Source of the DNA: Plazaster borealis
Lineage: Eukaryota; Echinodermata; Asteroidea; Forcipulatida; Labidiasteridae
Direction: 5' to 3'
Length of the DNA: 64,000 nucleotides
Assembly: GCA_021014325.1 (NCBI GenBank)
Contig: CM037472.1
Span: 186,001-250,000 of the forward strand
This document shows, one piece after another, positions 37,201 through 42,265 of this stretch (positions are counted from its first letter, which is position 1; every line of letters begins with the position of its first letter). A program made the translations under genes and the position numbers. The notes below the pieces were generated by a model. It made no database searches and was not told the origin of the DNA. It saw only the letters and a list, made by a program, of their open reading frames with translations.

Positions 37201-38596
37201 CGTCGCCGCAAGAAAAAAATCAACATTCGCAAGAGTTCAAAATTCCTACTTCTGCGATGTGTTCCCAACAGGGGGAATCAAACAATTGAGTGCATTACGA
37301 GTTATTAGGGCCGGCGTAAGCTTGCTCACCAACATTAAAGCTATTAAAGCCAAACGTGCTTTAGCAACCAGTCTTCAATCATGGATGACATGAGAATGGT
37401 TTTGTCGGGGTGACTCTTGTTCCACAAGATCTCTCATTTATAGTGACATAACTGTAAATTTTCTGCTTGATTCCGATGGTTCCATTGTAGCGCAAGCAAA
37501 ACACAGATTAAACCTAAGGGTGGCTCAAGGCTCAATAGTTGGTTATTAAAGGACAAAACTCAGTACAATGTTACTCACTTTTGTGGCAAGGAATTTGAGA
37601 GCTTTGCCAACATTTTCCATCTTTTGGACTCTGAGGGTGCCTTTATTAGGCCTACCCAGCTTTTCATTAGAGATGATTTCAAGTAGTTTGAGAAGAACCT
37701 TGCCATCTTCCAAGTCAACAAAGAGGTCTTTTACACGTAGACTTGCCTGTCAAGATACAAATGTGGCTCGAGAATTGTTGTTGGTGTTAACTCACTCCTG
37801 TCAGATACTGCAACAATCAAATACTGCCATGGGATTTACTGTTGCAGGCGGGCGTGGTGGCATGTAGAAGGTTTTATTGTACAAGAAGGCCACCCTTAGT
37901 AAATATAGAATCCCCCCCCCAAGAATTGAAGACAGCTGTATCCCTTGAAGTTTAGATTTTATGGCCAACACGGAGCATGGCACGGAGCTACAAATCCTGG
38001 TACTAACTCGTTGGGCCCCCCGGCTCCCGATCATTGTTGACTCTCATTGCGCGGTCTGGGCTCCAGCTGGGGTGGTTACAATTGAATTATTATTATACTA
38101 AAATGATTTATTCGGTCAAGATTTCAAGTAACATGGAACAATACAAAAATGTAATATTTGTTTCTGTAATATTTGTTTCCGTTCCATTACTAATGATGTA
38201 ACGGAACAGTAACAGAAAGGCAATACTAACTGTCGGAATCAGATGACAAGACAAACTCATTCTAAAATGGCCAGGATTAAGTGACTCAAAAGCCTATATT
38301 AATCCAATTGTAAAATGCATAGAGAATCCTAAAAAGGGTATGTTTATTTTTAGGTGGCCCTGAAGTATTCTGGCCGGGATTGTAGCTTCCCTGACACTAG
38401 GAAGCAAGTTCCACTCAACGTGGCAAAGGTCAAAGGAGTTCTTTTTACAAGCAGTGAACCTTACCTTCTCCAAGAATGAGTTGACCCACTTGGTAAATGT
38501 CTTCTTCTGTATTTTGATGCGTTCCTCTTGTAAAGCTTGTATACGTCCCTTCTCAAAGGAAGAAGCTGCTTGTGCAGTAGTTTGAGGGTTAGCCAT
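260..38596 (-). CDS. SPTBN5: Beta-heavy (beta-V) spectrin, 5' 2405 codons, 46 exons, C-terminus outside window
   Basis: Giant spectrin beta chain that cross-links F-actin and pairs with alpha-spectrin in the apical membrane skeleton. Joining 46 exons with consistent GT-AG boundaries and phases gives 7215 nt with no stop. Order seen: N-terminal tail (1-28), CH1 (about 29-138), CH2 (about 147-250), spectrin repeats from about 268, an acidic insert and SH3 (841-890), a basic linker (to about 940), then more repeats to residue 2405 at the window edge. Repeats are recognised by their spaced Trp and Leu heptads, e.g. [20 protein letters not shown]. The SH3 insertion separates this from conventional beta spectrins (SPTB, SPTBN1, 2, 4) and identifies the beta-heavy class (vertebrate SPTBN5, fly karst). 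Family members are about 3700-4100 residues, so a third or more, including the C-terminal repeats and PH domain, lies beyond base 1. Exact exon edges are by eye, not transcript-based. Confidence 0.93.
2240..2490 (+). mobile_element. Diverged family 2 SINE
   Basis: GACTCAAGCTGTGGTGTTTG, CATAGGTCCCGTGTACTAGG and AACCCCGGTGTTTCTGG follow the order of family 2, but the B box is disrupted. Confidence 0.5.
2761..3095. mobile_element. MITE fragment and rearranged family 1 SINE
   Basis: 2761-2895 resembles the palindromic element that has TGCAAGTCTCG at its ends (also 21703-21842, 28877-29022). 2870-3010 is a minus-strand family 1 SINE body (reverse B box GGAATTCGAACCC). 3012-3095 is a plus-strand tail of the same SINE, so the element is folded back on itself. 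Confidence 0.65.
3943..4087. mobile_element. Intact MITE of the type interrupted at 9902
   Basis: CACTAAGTACTAAGATTCATCTTAAG region and the inverse AAGATTAATCTTAGCTCTTTG; body TGTCAGTATCACCATAATG and TGTGACATCACACTTTGC. Confidence 0.6.
4651..11056 (-). CDS. SPTBN5: SPTBN5 exons 32-40: central spectrin repeats
   Basis: Exons 10940-11056 (0), 10403-10516 (0), 9168-9350 (0), 8881-9026 (2), 8223-8337 (0), 7740-7902 (1), 6755-6882 (0), 5276-5479 (0), 4651-4800 (0). Repeat cores: [52 protein letters not shown] and [18 protein letters not shown]. Introns between them are mostly 0.3-1.8 kb and carry SINE and MITE copies plus the AATTC-rich tract at 5605-5995. Confidence 0.9.
4848..5065 (+). mobile_element. 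Other tRNA-like SINE
   Basis: GGCTGAGCGGTCTAGTGCAC, GTTTGAATCCTGGTCACGAC, then TGAGCAAGACACTTGACTAT and GGTAAATGGGTACCTATGAG. The head resembles family 2 but the body differs. It lies immediately upstream (in transcription order) of SPTBN5 exon 40. Confidence 0.6.
5605..5995. repeat. AATTC-rich degenerate microsatellite
   Basis: About 390 bases of AATTC/CAATT/CAGTT pentamers with scattered changes in SPTBN5 intron before exon 39. No coding meaning. Confidence 0.9.
6945..7350 (-). mobile_element. tRNA-derived SINE, family 2 (Leu/Ser tRNA-like head)
   Basis: On the minus strand the head reads GGCGTGTCATGGCTGAGTGG with B box GGTTCGAGTCCC, followed by GGACACAAG-type and CCGGTGTTTCTGGGAGTGG body, ending in a tail with AAGCGCTTTATAAA. 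The long variable arm pattern resembles tRNA-Leu/Ser. The element is about 400 bp. Confidence 0.8.
7600..7735. mobile_element. Palindromic MITE, family M1
   Basis: Terminal inverted repeats built on TATCCAAATTTGCGGCTACAG and CTGTAGCCTCCAATTCAGAC; centre contains GTGTTGCTAAGAACGCCCTA. Copies with the same layout: 11170-11312, 22518-22657, 30592-30720. About 130 bp, no coding capacity. Confidence 0.8.
7931..8110 (+). mobile_element. tRNA-derived SINE, family 3
   Basis: AGGGAGACCGCCAAAATTAG is followed by the tRNA-like GGCTCAGTTGGTAGAGCGCT (A box) and TTCACGTCCCACTCTAG, then TTTCTTTGTTCAACCCC. Related copies: 14150-14460 (-), 21170-21320 (+), 36645-36910 (+), 57070-57265 (-). Confidence 0.75.
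9400..9510. repeat. Folded tail of family 1 SINE
   Basis: CCCTTACACCGATGTGTATT is followed within 30 bases by its inverse AATACACATCAGTGTAAGGG and then the usual SINE tail ending CCCCGATGCAAAGTTAACATC. This is a truncated inverted pair of tails. Confidence 0.7.
9902..10262. mobile_element. MITE interrupted by a second element
   Basis: Outer parts (9902-10021 and 10214-10262) together match the intact copy at 3943-4087 (ATCACCATAA..., ATCTTGAGATGAATCTT-type ends). The inserted 10022-10213 begins ACAGTGGCGTAGCCAGCAAG and ends TGATGCCACTGTCC, inverse ends of a different element related to 24640-24790. Confidence 0.65.
11170..11312. mobile_element. Palindromic MITE, family M1
   Basis: CTCTATCCGAATTGGCAGCT to the inverse end CACCAGTTCAGACATAACC, with centre GGGGTGTTGCTAAGGACATC. 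Confidence 0.8.
11347..16238 (-). CDS. SPTBN5: SPTBN5 exons 23-31: central spectrin repeats
   Basis: Exons 16079-16238 (0), 15332-15409 (0), 14503-14642 (2), 13817-13940 (0), 13160-13306 (0), 12389-12652 (0), 12158-12288 (2), 11666-11852 (0), 11347-11547 (0). All boundaries are GT-AG and phases chain correctly. Recognisable repeat cores include [30 protein letters not shown] and [20 protein letters not shown]. These are triple-helical repeats of about 106 residues with Trp near helix A. No extra domain is inserted. The exons are small (78-264 nt). Confidence 0.9.
12718..12748. repeat. GTTT microsatellite
   Basis: About seven GTTT units in the intron before SPTBN5 exon 28. Confidence 0.9.
14150..14460 (-). 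mobile_element. tRNA-derived SINE, family 3
   Basis: Reverse head (GCGCTCTACCAATTGAGCTA) at about 14214-14233, with the body CAGTTACAGGTTGAATGGCT in reverse, up to the reverse of GCGGTTTATTACTTGA. It lies in the intron between SPTBN5 exons 25 and 26. Confidence 0.7.
15117..15212. repeat. Two-copy tandem duplication, 46 bp
   Basis: TTTTGAAAACATAAAGAAAT with TTTATTTCATTGAACTTGGG is repeated head to tail without change. A similar 60-bp duplication (AAAGCTGACACCAAAATGTT) is at 11983-12078. Confidence 0.85.
15475..15760 (-). mobile_element. tRNA-like SINE, family 4
   Basis: GGTTGTGAAGCCAAGGATTC, GATGTGGGAGGAAAACCCCA, and a reverse B box GGATTCGAACCAGG followed by CCTAGAGGTGGAAGG. A second copy lies at 44850-45095. 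Confidence 0.65.
16345..16950 (-). mobile_element. Tandem family 2 SINEs (one full, one partial)
   Basis: 16345-16720 is a near-complete minus-strand copy with its head at 16720. 16733-16950 repeats the body and head again (GTGCCAGAAACATGAGAGCA to the reverse B box), so two copies are fused head to body. They lie in the intron before SPTBN5 exon 23. Confidence 0.75.
17004..22224 (-). CDS. SPTBN5: SPTBN5 exons 18-22: spectrin repeats after SH3
   Basis: Exons 22046-22224 (phase 0), 19585-19841 (2), 18723-18914 (2), 18044-18203 (0), 17004-17131 (2). The joined protein reads [15 protein letters not shown], then [18 protein letters not shown] (very like conventional beta spectrin), [20 protein letters not shown] and [19 protein letters not shown]. 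The donor of the exon at 19585 is GTAAGA; the in-frame extension to a second GTATGG donor would hit TAA at once, so the shorter end is chosen. The donor half of this exon is duplicated in the downstream intron (19330-19483). Confidence 0.9.
17303..17482. mobile_element. MITE family M4
   Basis: GGGCCCAATTTTATAGAACTC and GAGCTCTATGAAATTGGGCCC are near-perfect inverse ends; both arms repeat TGCTTA and ACCAG motifs. A second copy lies at 46488-46680. Confidence 0.8.
18408..18566. mobile_element. MITE family M3 carrying a TGACGTCA site
   Basis: Ends AATAGACCACCTTGCAT and ATGCAAAGGGGCTATAG are inverse; inside lie ACAATGGAAACAGGCACG, TTTGACCTCAGTGAGGGCGC and TGTGACGTCATATGCAAA. Same element at 34802-34970 and 38843-38998. 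Confidence 0.75.
19195..19325 (-). mobile_element. Truncated family 2 SINE
   Basis: Head and B-box region only, on the minus strand (reverse of the Leu/Ser-like head ending in CGTGGCGGAGC), with the CTTGCTCAAGAACACAAG body segment. Confidence 0.65.
19330..19646 (-). repeat. Exon-edge duplication, 2 copies of about 159 bp (SPTBN5 exon 19 donor)
   Basis: The segment 19489-19646 covers about 62 bases of the 3' end of exon 19, its donor and about 95 bases of intron. A diverged copy at 19330-19483 lies just downstream in the intron. The copy has GTTAGA where the real donor is GTAAGA. Both begin near TTATTGATCAGTGTTATCTC. Confidence 0.9.
20371..20555 (+). mobile_element. tRNA-derived SINE, family 1
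   Basis: Complete head with CTACCGGGCAATCTCAGTGG, B box GGTTCAAATCC and tail to GGGTAAAACCAAATAATA. It lies in the intron before SPTBN5 exon 19, plus orientation, opposite to the gene. Confidence 0.8.
21170..21320 (+). mobile_element. tRNA-derived SINE, family 3 (truncated)
   Basis: ACAAAATAGGGAGGCCGCTA then a degraded head (GCTTAGTTGGTAGAGCACC) and CTAGTCAATTTTTTCTTTG. Short A/C homopolymers lie upstream. Confidence 0.65.
21703..21842. mobile_element. Palindromic MITE, family M2
   Basis: Ends GTGTAAGTCTCAAGCGTATTC and the inverse GAATAGGCGCAAGACTTGCAC; body has ACATTGGGACC and GTGGTCCCC in inverse positions. Copies at about 2761-2895 and 28877-29022. Confidence 0.7.
22518..22657. mobile_element. 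Palindromic MITE, family M1 (best copy)
   Basis: Ends AAGGCCGTATCCGAATTGGC and GCCAATTCAGACACGGCCTT are almost exact inverses; arms carry TACAGCTACGGCTACGACT and its inverse. This copy could serve as a family reference. Confidence 0.85.
22795..24039 (-). CDS. SPTBN5: SPTBN5 exons 16-17: acidic insert, SH3 domain and basic linker
   Basis: Exons 23830-24039 (phase 0) and 22795-23038 (ends phase 1); residues 789 to about 940. First an acidic stretch rich in Glu and Val (795-838), then SH3: [11 protein letters not shown] (ALYDY-type strand, 841 on), [11 protein letters not shown] (the paired Trp, 870-871) and GFVPANYV (881-888). A Lys/Arg/Val-rich linker and a serine run (SRSSSLRRS) follow before the next helix. 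An SH3 embedded in a beta-spectrin repeat is diagnostic of beta-heavy spectrins. The ligand-binding Trp, Pro and Tyr are all present, so the domain should be functional. Confidence 0.95.
23265..23670 (+). repeat. Dispersed repeat of about 400 bp, copy 1
   Basis: Contains AAGTTGGTCCCAAAC, GAATAAGACTCGACCTCCG, GTAATGGTGGCACAAATTTA and AAAAATAAGCATCCTCATCC. Inverse copy at 32045-32415 and a third at 54390-54790. No coding frame; probable non-autonomous element. Confidence 0.75.
24968..30173 (-). CDS. SPTBN5: SPTBN5 exons 8-15: linker and spectrin repeats before the SH3 insertion
   Basis: Exons 29986-30173 (phase 2), 29050-29275 (0), 28331-28465 (0), 27917-28138 (0), 26920-27128 (2), 26136-26313 (0), 25707-25907 (0), 24968-25177 (0); residues 266-788. 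Reading starts [16 protein letters not shown], the first repeat after CH2, followed by helical repeats ending [15 protein letters not shown] and a heptad-rich helix. The 5' edges of the exons at 29275 and 28465 are tandemly multiplied in the preceding introns (see arrays at 29241 and 28451). The chosen exons are the only copies that continue into a full-length repeat. Confidence 0.9.
26440..26595 (-). mobile_element. Truncated family 2 SINE
   Basis: CTTGCTCAAGAACACAAGTG followed by a reverse B box (GGGACTTGAACCC) and the reversed head to CAGCCACGAC. Minus orientation, same as the gene, in the intron between SPTBN5 exons 12 and 13. Confidence 0.65.
27225..27350 (+). repeat. Dispersed repeat with TCGAGAAAGACTCTGCTAGG core
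   Basis: Here CTTTCTCGAAGGCTAAAGTC, CAAAGCGTCAGGCCATTAAC and TTATACCATAATTCCTTTTGG. Related copies: 33862-33985, 61490-61660 (partly inverted) and 62022-62060. Function unknown. Confidence 0.65.
28451..28755 (-). repeat. Exon-edge tandem array, 6 copies of about 50 bp (SPTBN5 exon 10 acceptor)
   Basis: Units begin near 28451, 28501, 28550, 28609, 28659 and 28709. On the minus strand each unit holds a pyrimidine-poor intron piece ending TTGCAG, then the first 15 bases of exon 10 (GCGTTATTACGTGAG). Each unit therefore carries an acceptor and, ten bases later, a good donor-like GTGAGT. Only the last copy in transcription order (28465) continues into the full exon. Confidence 0.9.
28877..29022. 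mobile_element. Palindromic MITE, family M2
   Basis: TGTGCAAGTCTCGAGCGTG at one end, GCTTGAGACTTGCACG at the other, with GGAACCATTGGTTTCC inside. It ends about 28 bases from the donor of SPTBN5 exon 9. Confidence 0.65.
29241..29905 (-). repeat. Exon-edge tandem array, 7 copies of about 95 bp (SPTBN5 exon 9 acceptor)
   Basis: Copies start at 29241, 29336, 29431, 29526, 29621, 29716 and about 29821; the first six are spaced exactly 95. Each contains about 35 bases of the 5' end of exon 9 (coding [12 protein letters not shown]), the TTTGAAG acceptor and about 60 bases of intron. The genuine exon is the copy at 29241-29275, which alone continues to 29050. The seventh copy is degraded. Confidence 0.92.
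30205..30720 (-). mobile_element. Family 2 SINE abutting a family M1 MITE
   Basis: 30205-30580 is a full minus-strand family 2 SINE with its head at CGTGGCCTAGCGG. 30592-30720 is the fourth copy of the CCGAACTGGCAG palindromic MITE. The two lie side by side in the intron after SPTBN5 exon 7. Confidence 0.75.
30747..35121 (-). CDS. SPTBN5: SPTBN5 exons 4-7: second calponin-homology domain
   Basis: Exons 35051-35121 (ends phase 2), 34040-34120 (phase 2), 32873-32988 (phase 1), 30747-30859 (phase 0); residues 139-265. The joined reading gives [37 protein letters not shown] and [18 protein letters not shown], the standard CH2 order of spectrins and alpha-actinin. At the usual HRPDL position this protein has HQPEL, a conservative change in a loop. 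The large introns between these exons (30860-32872, 32989-34039, 34121-35050, 35122-36477) hold repeats listed separately. Confidence 0.93.
32045..32415 (-). repeat. Dispersed repeat of about 400 bp, copy 2
   Basis: GGACAAGGATGCTTATTTTAG, TTTGTGCCACCATTACAAAG, GGGACCAACTTGGTCC and GTGCGAGACTTGCAG, the reverse order of copy 1. In SPTBN5 intron between exons 6 and 7. Confidence 0.75.
33355..33455 (+). repeat. Tail fragment of family 1 SINE
   Basis: Only the non-tRNA tail is present: a degenerate ATGTGTGATAAGCACTGTAT then TTCTTTATCCCCAGATGCAA. Confidence 0.55.
33862..33985 (+). repeat. Dispersed repeat with TCGAGAAAGACTCTGCTAGG core
   Basis: TTCGAGAAAGACTCTGCTAG, GTCGAAACGTCAGGCCATTA and ATACCATAGGTCCTTTTGG. 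Lies about 55 bases from the donor of SPTBN5 exon 5. Confidence 0.65.
34802..34970. mobile_element. MITE family M3 carrying a TGACGTCA site
   Basis: TATAGACCTTATGCACATG and GCAATGCATAAGGTCTATA are inverse ends; ATGACGTCATT and GGGCGCCCTCGAC follow the family layout in reverse. Confidence 0.75.
35262..36140. mobile_element. Two adjacent foldback elements in SPTBN5 intron 3
   Basis: First element: AGAGAGGTTTCGCAAGTTTA (35262 on) is inverse to CGCTTGCGAAACCTCTCTAC ending about 35754; both arms contain a CAGATACAG motif. Second element: 35845-35893 (ATGAAGTCTTTTCCAACTTG end) is inverse to 36107-36150 (CAAGTTGGAAAAGGCCCTCA start). No open frame of note. Confidence 0.6.
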
Positions 38597-38597
38597 T
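36478..38597 (-). CDS. SPTBN5: SPTBN5 exons 1-3: start codon and first calponin-homology domain
   Basis: Coding exons 38465-38596 (ATG at 38596-38594; splice acceptor gives exon end 38597), 37579-37746 and 36478-36591, all phase 0. Residues 1-138. The protein starts MANPQTTAQ, with a short tail before [13 protein letters not shown], the first helix of CH1. Exon 2 carries [17 protein letters not shown] and exon 3 ends with [17 protein letters not shown], both hallmark beta-spectrin CH1 segments. CH1 holds the main actin-binding surface. The introns (36592-37578, 37747-38464) show no coding signal beyond a short open stretch at 37010-37100 with no acceptor. Confidence 0.93.
36645..36910 (+). 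mobile_element. tRNA-derived SINE, family 3 (full)
   Basis: TGATCCGTCTGCTGCCGCTT, GGCTTCTGACTGGCACCCCG, GGAGACCGCCAACATTAGGG, A-box-like AGCTCAGTTGGTAGAGCGCC and GGTCAAGTCCCGCTCTAGG. This is the longest copy of the family, in the intron between SPTBN5 exons 2 and 3. Confidence 0.75.
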
Positions 38598-38842
38598 CTG
38601 TGTCAAATCAAATACAAGATGGAATTTTTTTTACAGAAAACAAATATTTCACCAAAGTATGACTGGTCTTGCAAAACAGTTGACCTGATGACATCAGTTC
38701 ACCTCAATCCTGTTGGTAAGTCTGACGTATTAGAGACAGAAGTGCAGTGTAAATGAATGTTGATGAATGTATAACGATGTAACTATGTTACCATTTGTTT
38801 ACATTGCACTTCCGTTACTCTCCGCCTTATCACTTACCAAGA

Positions 38843-38998
38843 GGATAGACCCTTTGCAAGACAGCCAGCGACCAGGACAAACAATGGAAACATGCACATG
38901 TGTACGCACCACACACAACTATCAGCCAATGAGAGGTTATCGTTTGACCTCCATGAGGGCGCTGTTGAGTTTGTGACGTCATATGCAAGGGGTCTATA
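38843..38998. mobile_element. MITE family M3 carrying a TGACGTCA site
   Basis: GATAGACCCTTTGCAAG and CTTGCA-type inverse end GCAAGGGGTCTATAG; inside ACAATGGAAACATGCACATG, TTTGACCTCCATGAGGGCGC and TGTGACGTCATATGCAAG. It lies in the intron before the spectrin start codon. Confidence 0.75.
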
Positions 38999-39169
38999 GG
39001 AATAGCAGCCTCGTTGTCATCACCAAGATCAAATATGATCAAATCCTCAAGTTTCAAAACATAATTTGTTAAATTCATATAAAAAAGATCTAAAAACTCA
39101 CCAGTGAAACTACCATCATTAATTACATTACATTAGGCCAAGTAACAAAATTAATGAGTTTCTCTTTCC

Positions 39170-40080
39170 CGCCCGCCTCCTTTTTGGCCGGCGCCTCCTT
39201 TTTTTCACTATTTACTATTTAGAAGAAAAAAAAAAACCTAAAAAAAAAAAAAAAAAAGGTAAAGTTCAAAACAAAAAACAAAGTTCCTTGGTTTATTTTT
39301 GCCTAAGAATTTGTCTAGACTCTTTTTTCACCTTATTTATTTACTTATTTATTTATTTATTGACCAAACCAACAGCAGACGAGCCGCCAATTACAGGAAA
39401 GGGTAATATACACAAATTCACATAGCCTATATATGTATGTTTAAAATTAACCAATAAAATAAAAACATCTTCGGAAATACAAAAATTACAAAAAGCACCA
39501 ATTACAAATTAAATTAAACACAAGGGAAAAAGAAACAAATAAGTATGCACAAATATGACTGAAAAAAAATAATAATAATAATAATTATAAATATATTTTA
39601 AAAAACATACATTAATTTATAAAATATAAAATAAAAATATTGACAATAAATGAAAATATTATTAAGAAATAAAACTTTCAAATAAAATAAATAAATAAAA
39701 TAAAATAATCAAGGAAATAATACATGACCAGATGAACAAAAAAGACATTTCAAATACGCATTAGTTACTGGTAGAGGATACAGCACCTAAAACCTGTCCA
39801 CGAAAGGAATTAAGAGAAGGGGCACCAAACACATCACAAGATCCATGGATACTGTTATATGTGGAAGAAATCCTTGACAAAAAACCACGCTTTGTCACAT
39901 CAACCCGATTCCTTGGCACATATAACATGTGTTTATTTGCTTGTCTAGTGTTACGATTAGGTACATGTAAGCAATACAACAGCTGTTTCTGAATTTTGAA
40001 ACTTGCTTAGATAGTGGAATTTTACTAAATTATACAAATCAGTATACTCAAAAAGCACAATATCTGTGAATAATACCTTA
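39170..40080. other. AT-rich stretch in the first spectrin intron
   Basis: Homopolymer A runs, TTTA and AATAA repeats dominate. A 72-codon open frame at 39761-39979 on the minus strand has no family match that I recognise and no splice context; I see no gene here. Confidence 0.6.
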
Positions 40081-40870
40081 GCCAGCGATATTTAGCATGG
40101 CGGCCTTCTTGGGAAAAAAAAAATAAAAAATAAAAAATATTAAAGAGTAAAGTCCTGCCTCCTCCTTTTTTTTAAAAGTCCGTACGAGAAACTTGTTACT
40201 TTTGTTAATTGGCCTTACATTTTCAGTTTTCATTTTTATGAAAACACTGACAAATGACAATGGCGTATTTACTTTTCCTTTTGCATATAATGTTTCTTTT
40301 GATTGTGGCAATAGAAATAAGCAGTTAAGACTTCTGCTGTTAATAATTGTTTCAAATTGTCCACAAACAGTAACATTATAGAATACTGACCCATTGCACA
40401 ACACTAGTCTACCATTTCATGATAAATAGTGCCAATATAGAGGGAGTACACAGTCATGACAGTCTCCTAGTAATTTATGGCACTATTTTATATGGGGCTA
40501 CTCTGACAGCCACTGTCTGCAATTAGAATGATAAATGAACTTTCTAATCACTGTGGTTGTAAATTTAAACGTTTTCCCCAACTATATTAACCACTGTTAC
40601 GTATCAATCCTGACCTGCAATTATCATCGTACCGTGCCGAAGAGATAACAATACACCGTGGAGGTAGAATTCTAATTCTACCTCCATCAATACACGACAT
40701 GTACAAAATCACTGCACAACAACTTCCACAAGTTCCGAATCCGAGTTCAAAAATCAAATCTTAAAGTTTTCTTACAACGGAATTTCCCTAACAAAATGCA
40801 AGTTACAACATGCATGACAAATGTGCGAATGGCTAGATTGGCTCAGTTTATCTGCACATTGTTGACTTAC

Positions 40871-41030
40871 CTTGATAACTGTCGTTTTTCAAGCCCATAC
40901 CATCTTAGGGTTTGGTGATATTGTAAACATAAACAGACCAGCGTGTACGATAACTGTTCCCTATTGCATTTGAATGTGTCCTTGCGTGTGTGTGTACCCG
41001 CCGAACGTTCAGTACAGCAGTACACCCGGA
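40871..41030 (-). other. SPTBN5: Probable 5' UTR exon of the beta-heavy spectrin gene
   Basis: A strong donor on the minus strand (ATCAAG then GTAAGTCAAC, boundary at 40871/40870) lies upstream of the first coding exon. That exon has an acceptor (TTGACACAG at 38598) one base before its ATG. The exon's upstream limit is not visible; 41030 is a guess near the 3' side of a GT-rich stretch. It contains two upstream ATGs (at 40903 and 40898); see findings. Transcript data would fix the start. Confidence 0.55.
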
Positions 41031-42203
41031 CCACTCTAAACACAAAATGGCCGTCAGCAAATTTTCAATAAAGTTTTGTTATGCAAATTATTAAGTGCAA
41101 CAGGTGTGTAGTCTAGTCAATCAATAATTGTGGACGATTGAAAGCATTGTCAATCTGCAAAAATATTAAATATTATGACTAGTCACACATAAATTATATT
41201 TAGGTAACACTATTATGCAGCGTAGTTATAAATTTCACAAAAGGCATGTCAGTGCTGTCATAGCAACGTGAAGCTCAACCACAGCTTTCCGGTTTACTCA
41301 ACCGTGACACAACTCTCAACAATGATTCGTGGTCGCGGCATTGGGGGAGGGGGGGTGCTCATGTTTCGCATGACAGCACATCATTAACGGGCCTGTATTG
41401 TTTGGCTTATTTTTCCAAGAACAATGATATTAACATATTGTGTTAAAAGACATCTGCTTACATTCTCGTGGAATAACGCCCGACAAAACGACATTAAGCC
41501 TATTTTTTTTTCTAACATGTTTTATCTCAATAGTTAGTTTTGTTTGTTTGTACTTTGTTGCTTTTTTTTTGCTGTAAATATTGTGTCGGTTTGTATTTGT
41601 CAGTGGGCATTTTAATAAGCCTCCTTTTGCTTTGGCTTCTGAAAATGCCCCATATTTGCTCGTAATCCATTTTAATACATAGTTTTGTGTTGTTTTTATA
41701 GGCCCTATGTCTAATTCAATTTAAACATTGAAGGGGAAAAAGTCCAAGTTCAATGTCGCTCCATAAAATGATCGCCATTCTTTACCCCCAGCAGCAAAAA
41801 CACCCCCGAAAACTATATTAATTCGCAAGCCAATATAGGACTAACGTTTGCATAAATTTATCAAATCTCTTCAGAAGTTGAAGCACAGAACCTCCAGGTT
41901 CATTGTTATAATTACACAATCTATTATTTTCTGGCACTGGCAGTCGCAGTGACAGAAATTAATTAACTGACCCCTCCCCCTTACCCCCTGCCTCACCCCC
42001 CCCTTAATTGCGCTCTGCAACGAAAATGAAATAGCGCCACCAATGGTTTAAGTCAATACAAGACTGTACTCTATCCGATTTTTCACGTGTTATCAAACGT
42101 ACTGTAAACTAGAGACCAGACATTATACATTCCAGCACTTTGCACTCAATGAAAAGCTTTTTCGTTGTTATGCAGTGGAGAGCAAGTAAAAACAGCTGCC
42201 AAA
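41031..42203. promoter_or_regulatory. Divergent promoter region between SPTBN5 and BBS1
   Basis: About 1.1 kb separates the probable first exon of the minus-strand spectrin gene from the BBS1 ATG at 42204. No coding signal, SINE or obvious TATA box pair is seen. The region holds a C/G run near 41342-41352 and C-rich tracts near 41971-42002. The head-to-head layout makes a shared promoter likely, but no core element can be assigned by eye. Confidence 0.45.
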
Positions 42204-42265
42204 ATGACTGCTGAAGTCGACAACAGTTCTCAAATGACTTCACAACTTCCAAATAGTGATGGCAG
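42204..42265 (+). CDS. BBS1: BBS1 exon 1, start codon
   Basis: ATG at 42204 with A at -3 (AAAATGA). The exon encodes [20 protein letters not shown] and ends AG in phase 2 before GTAGGTAC. Joined to exon 2 it reads DGRS-type linker then [15 protein letters not shown], giving an N-terminal length close to human BBS1 before the conserved [11 protein letters not shown]. The upstream 5' UTR has no clear limit. Confidence 0.8.

Noticed and set aside
41254..41272. RFX X-box for BBS1 (GTCATAGCAAC)
   Set aside because: Only the AGCAAC half-site fits; the other half does not match GTNRCC at any allowed spacing.
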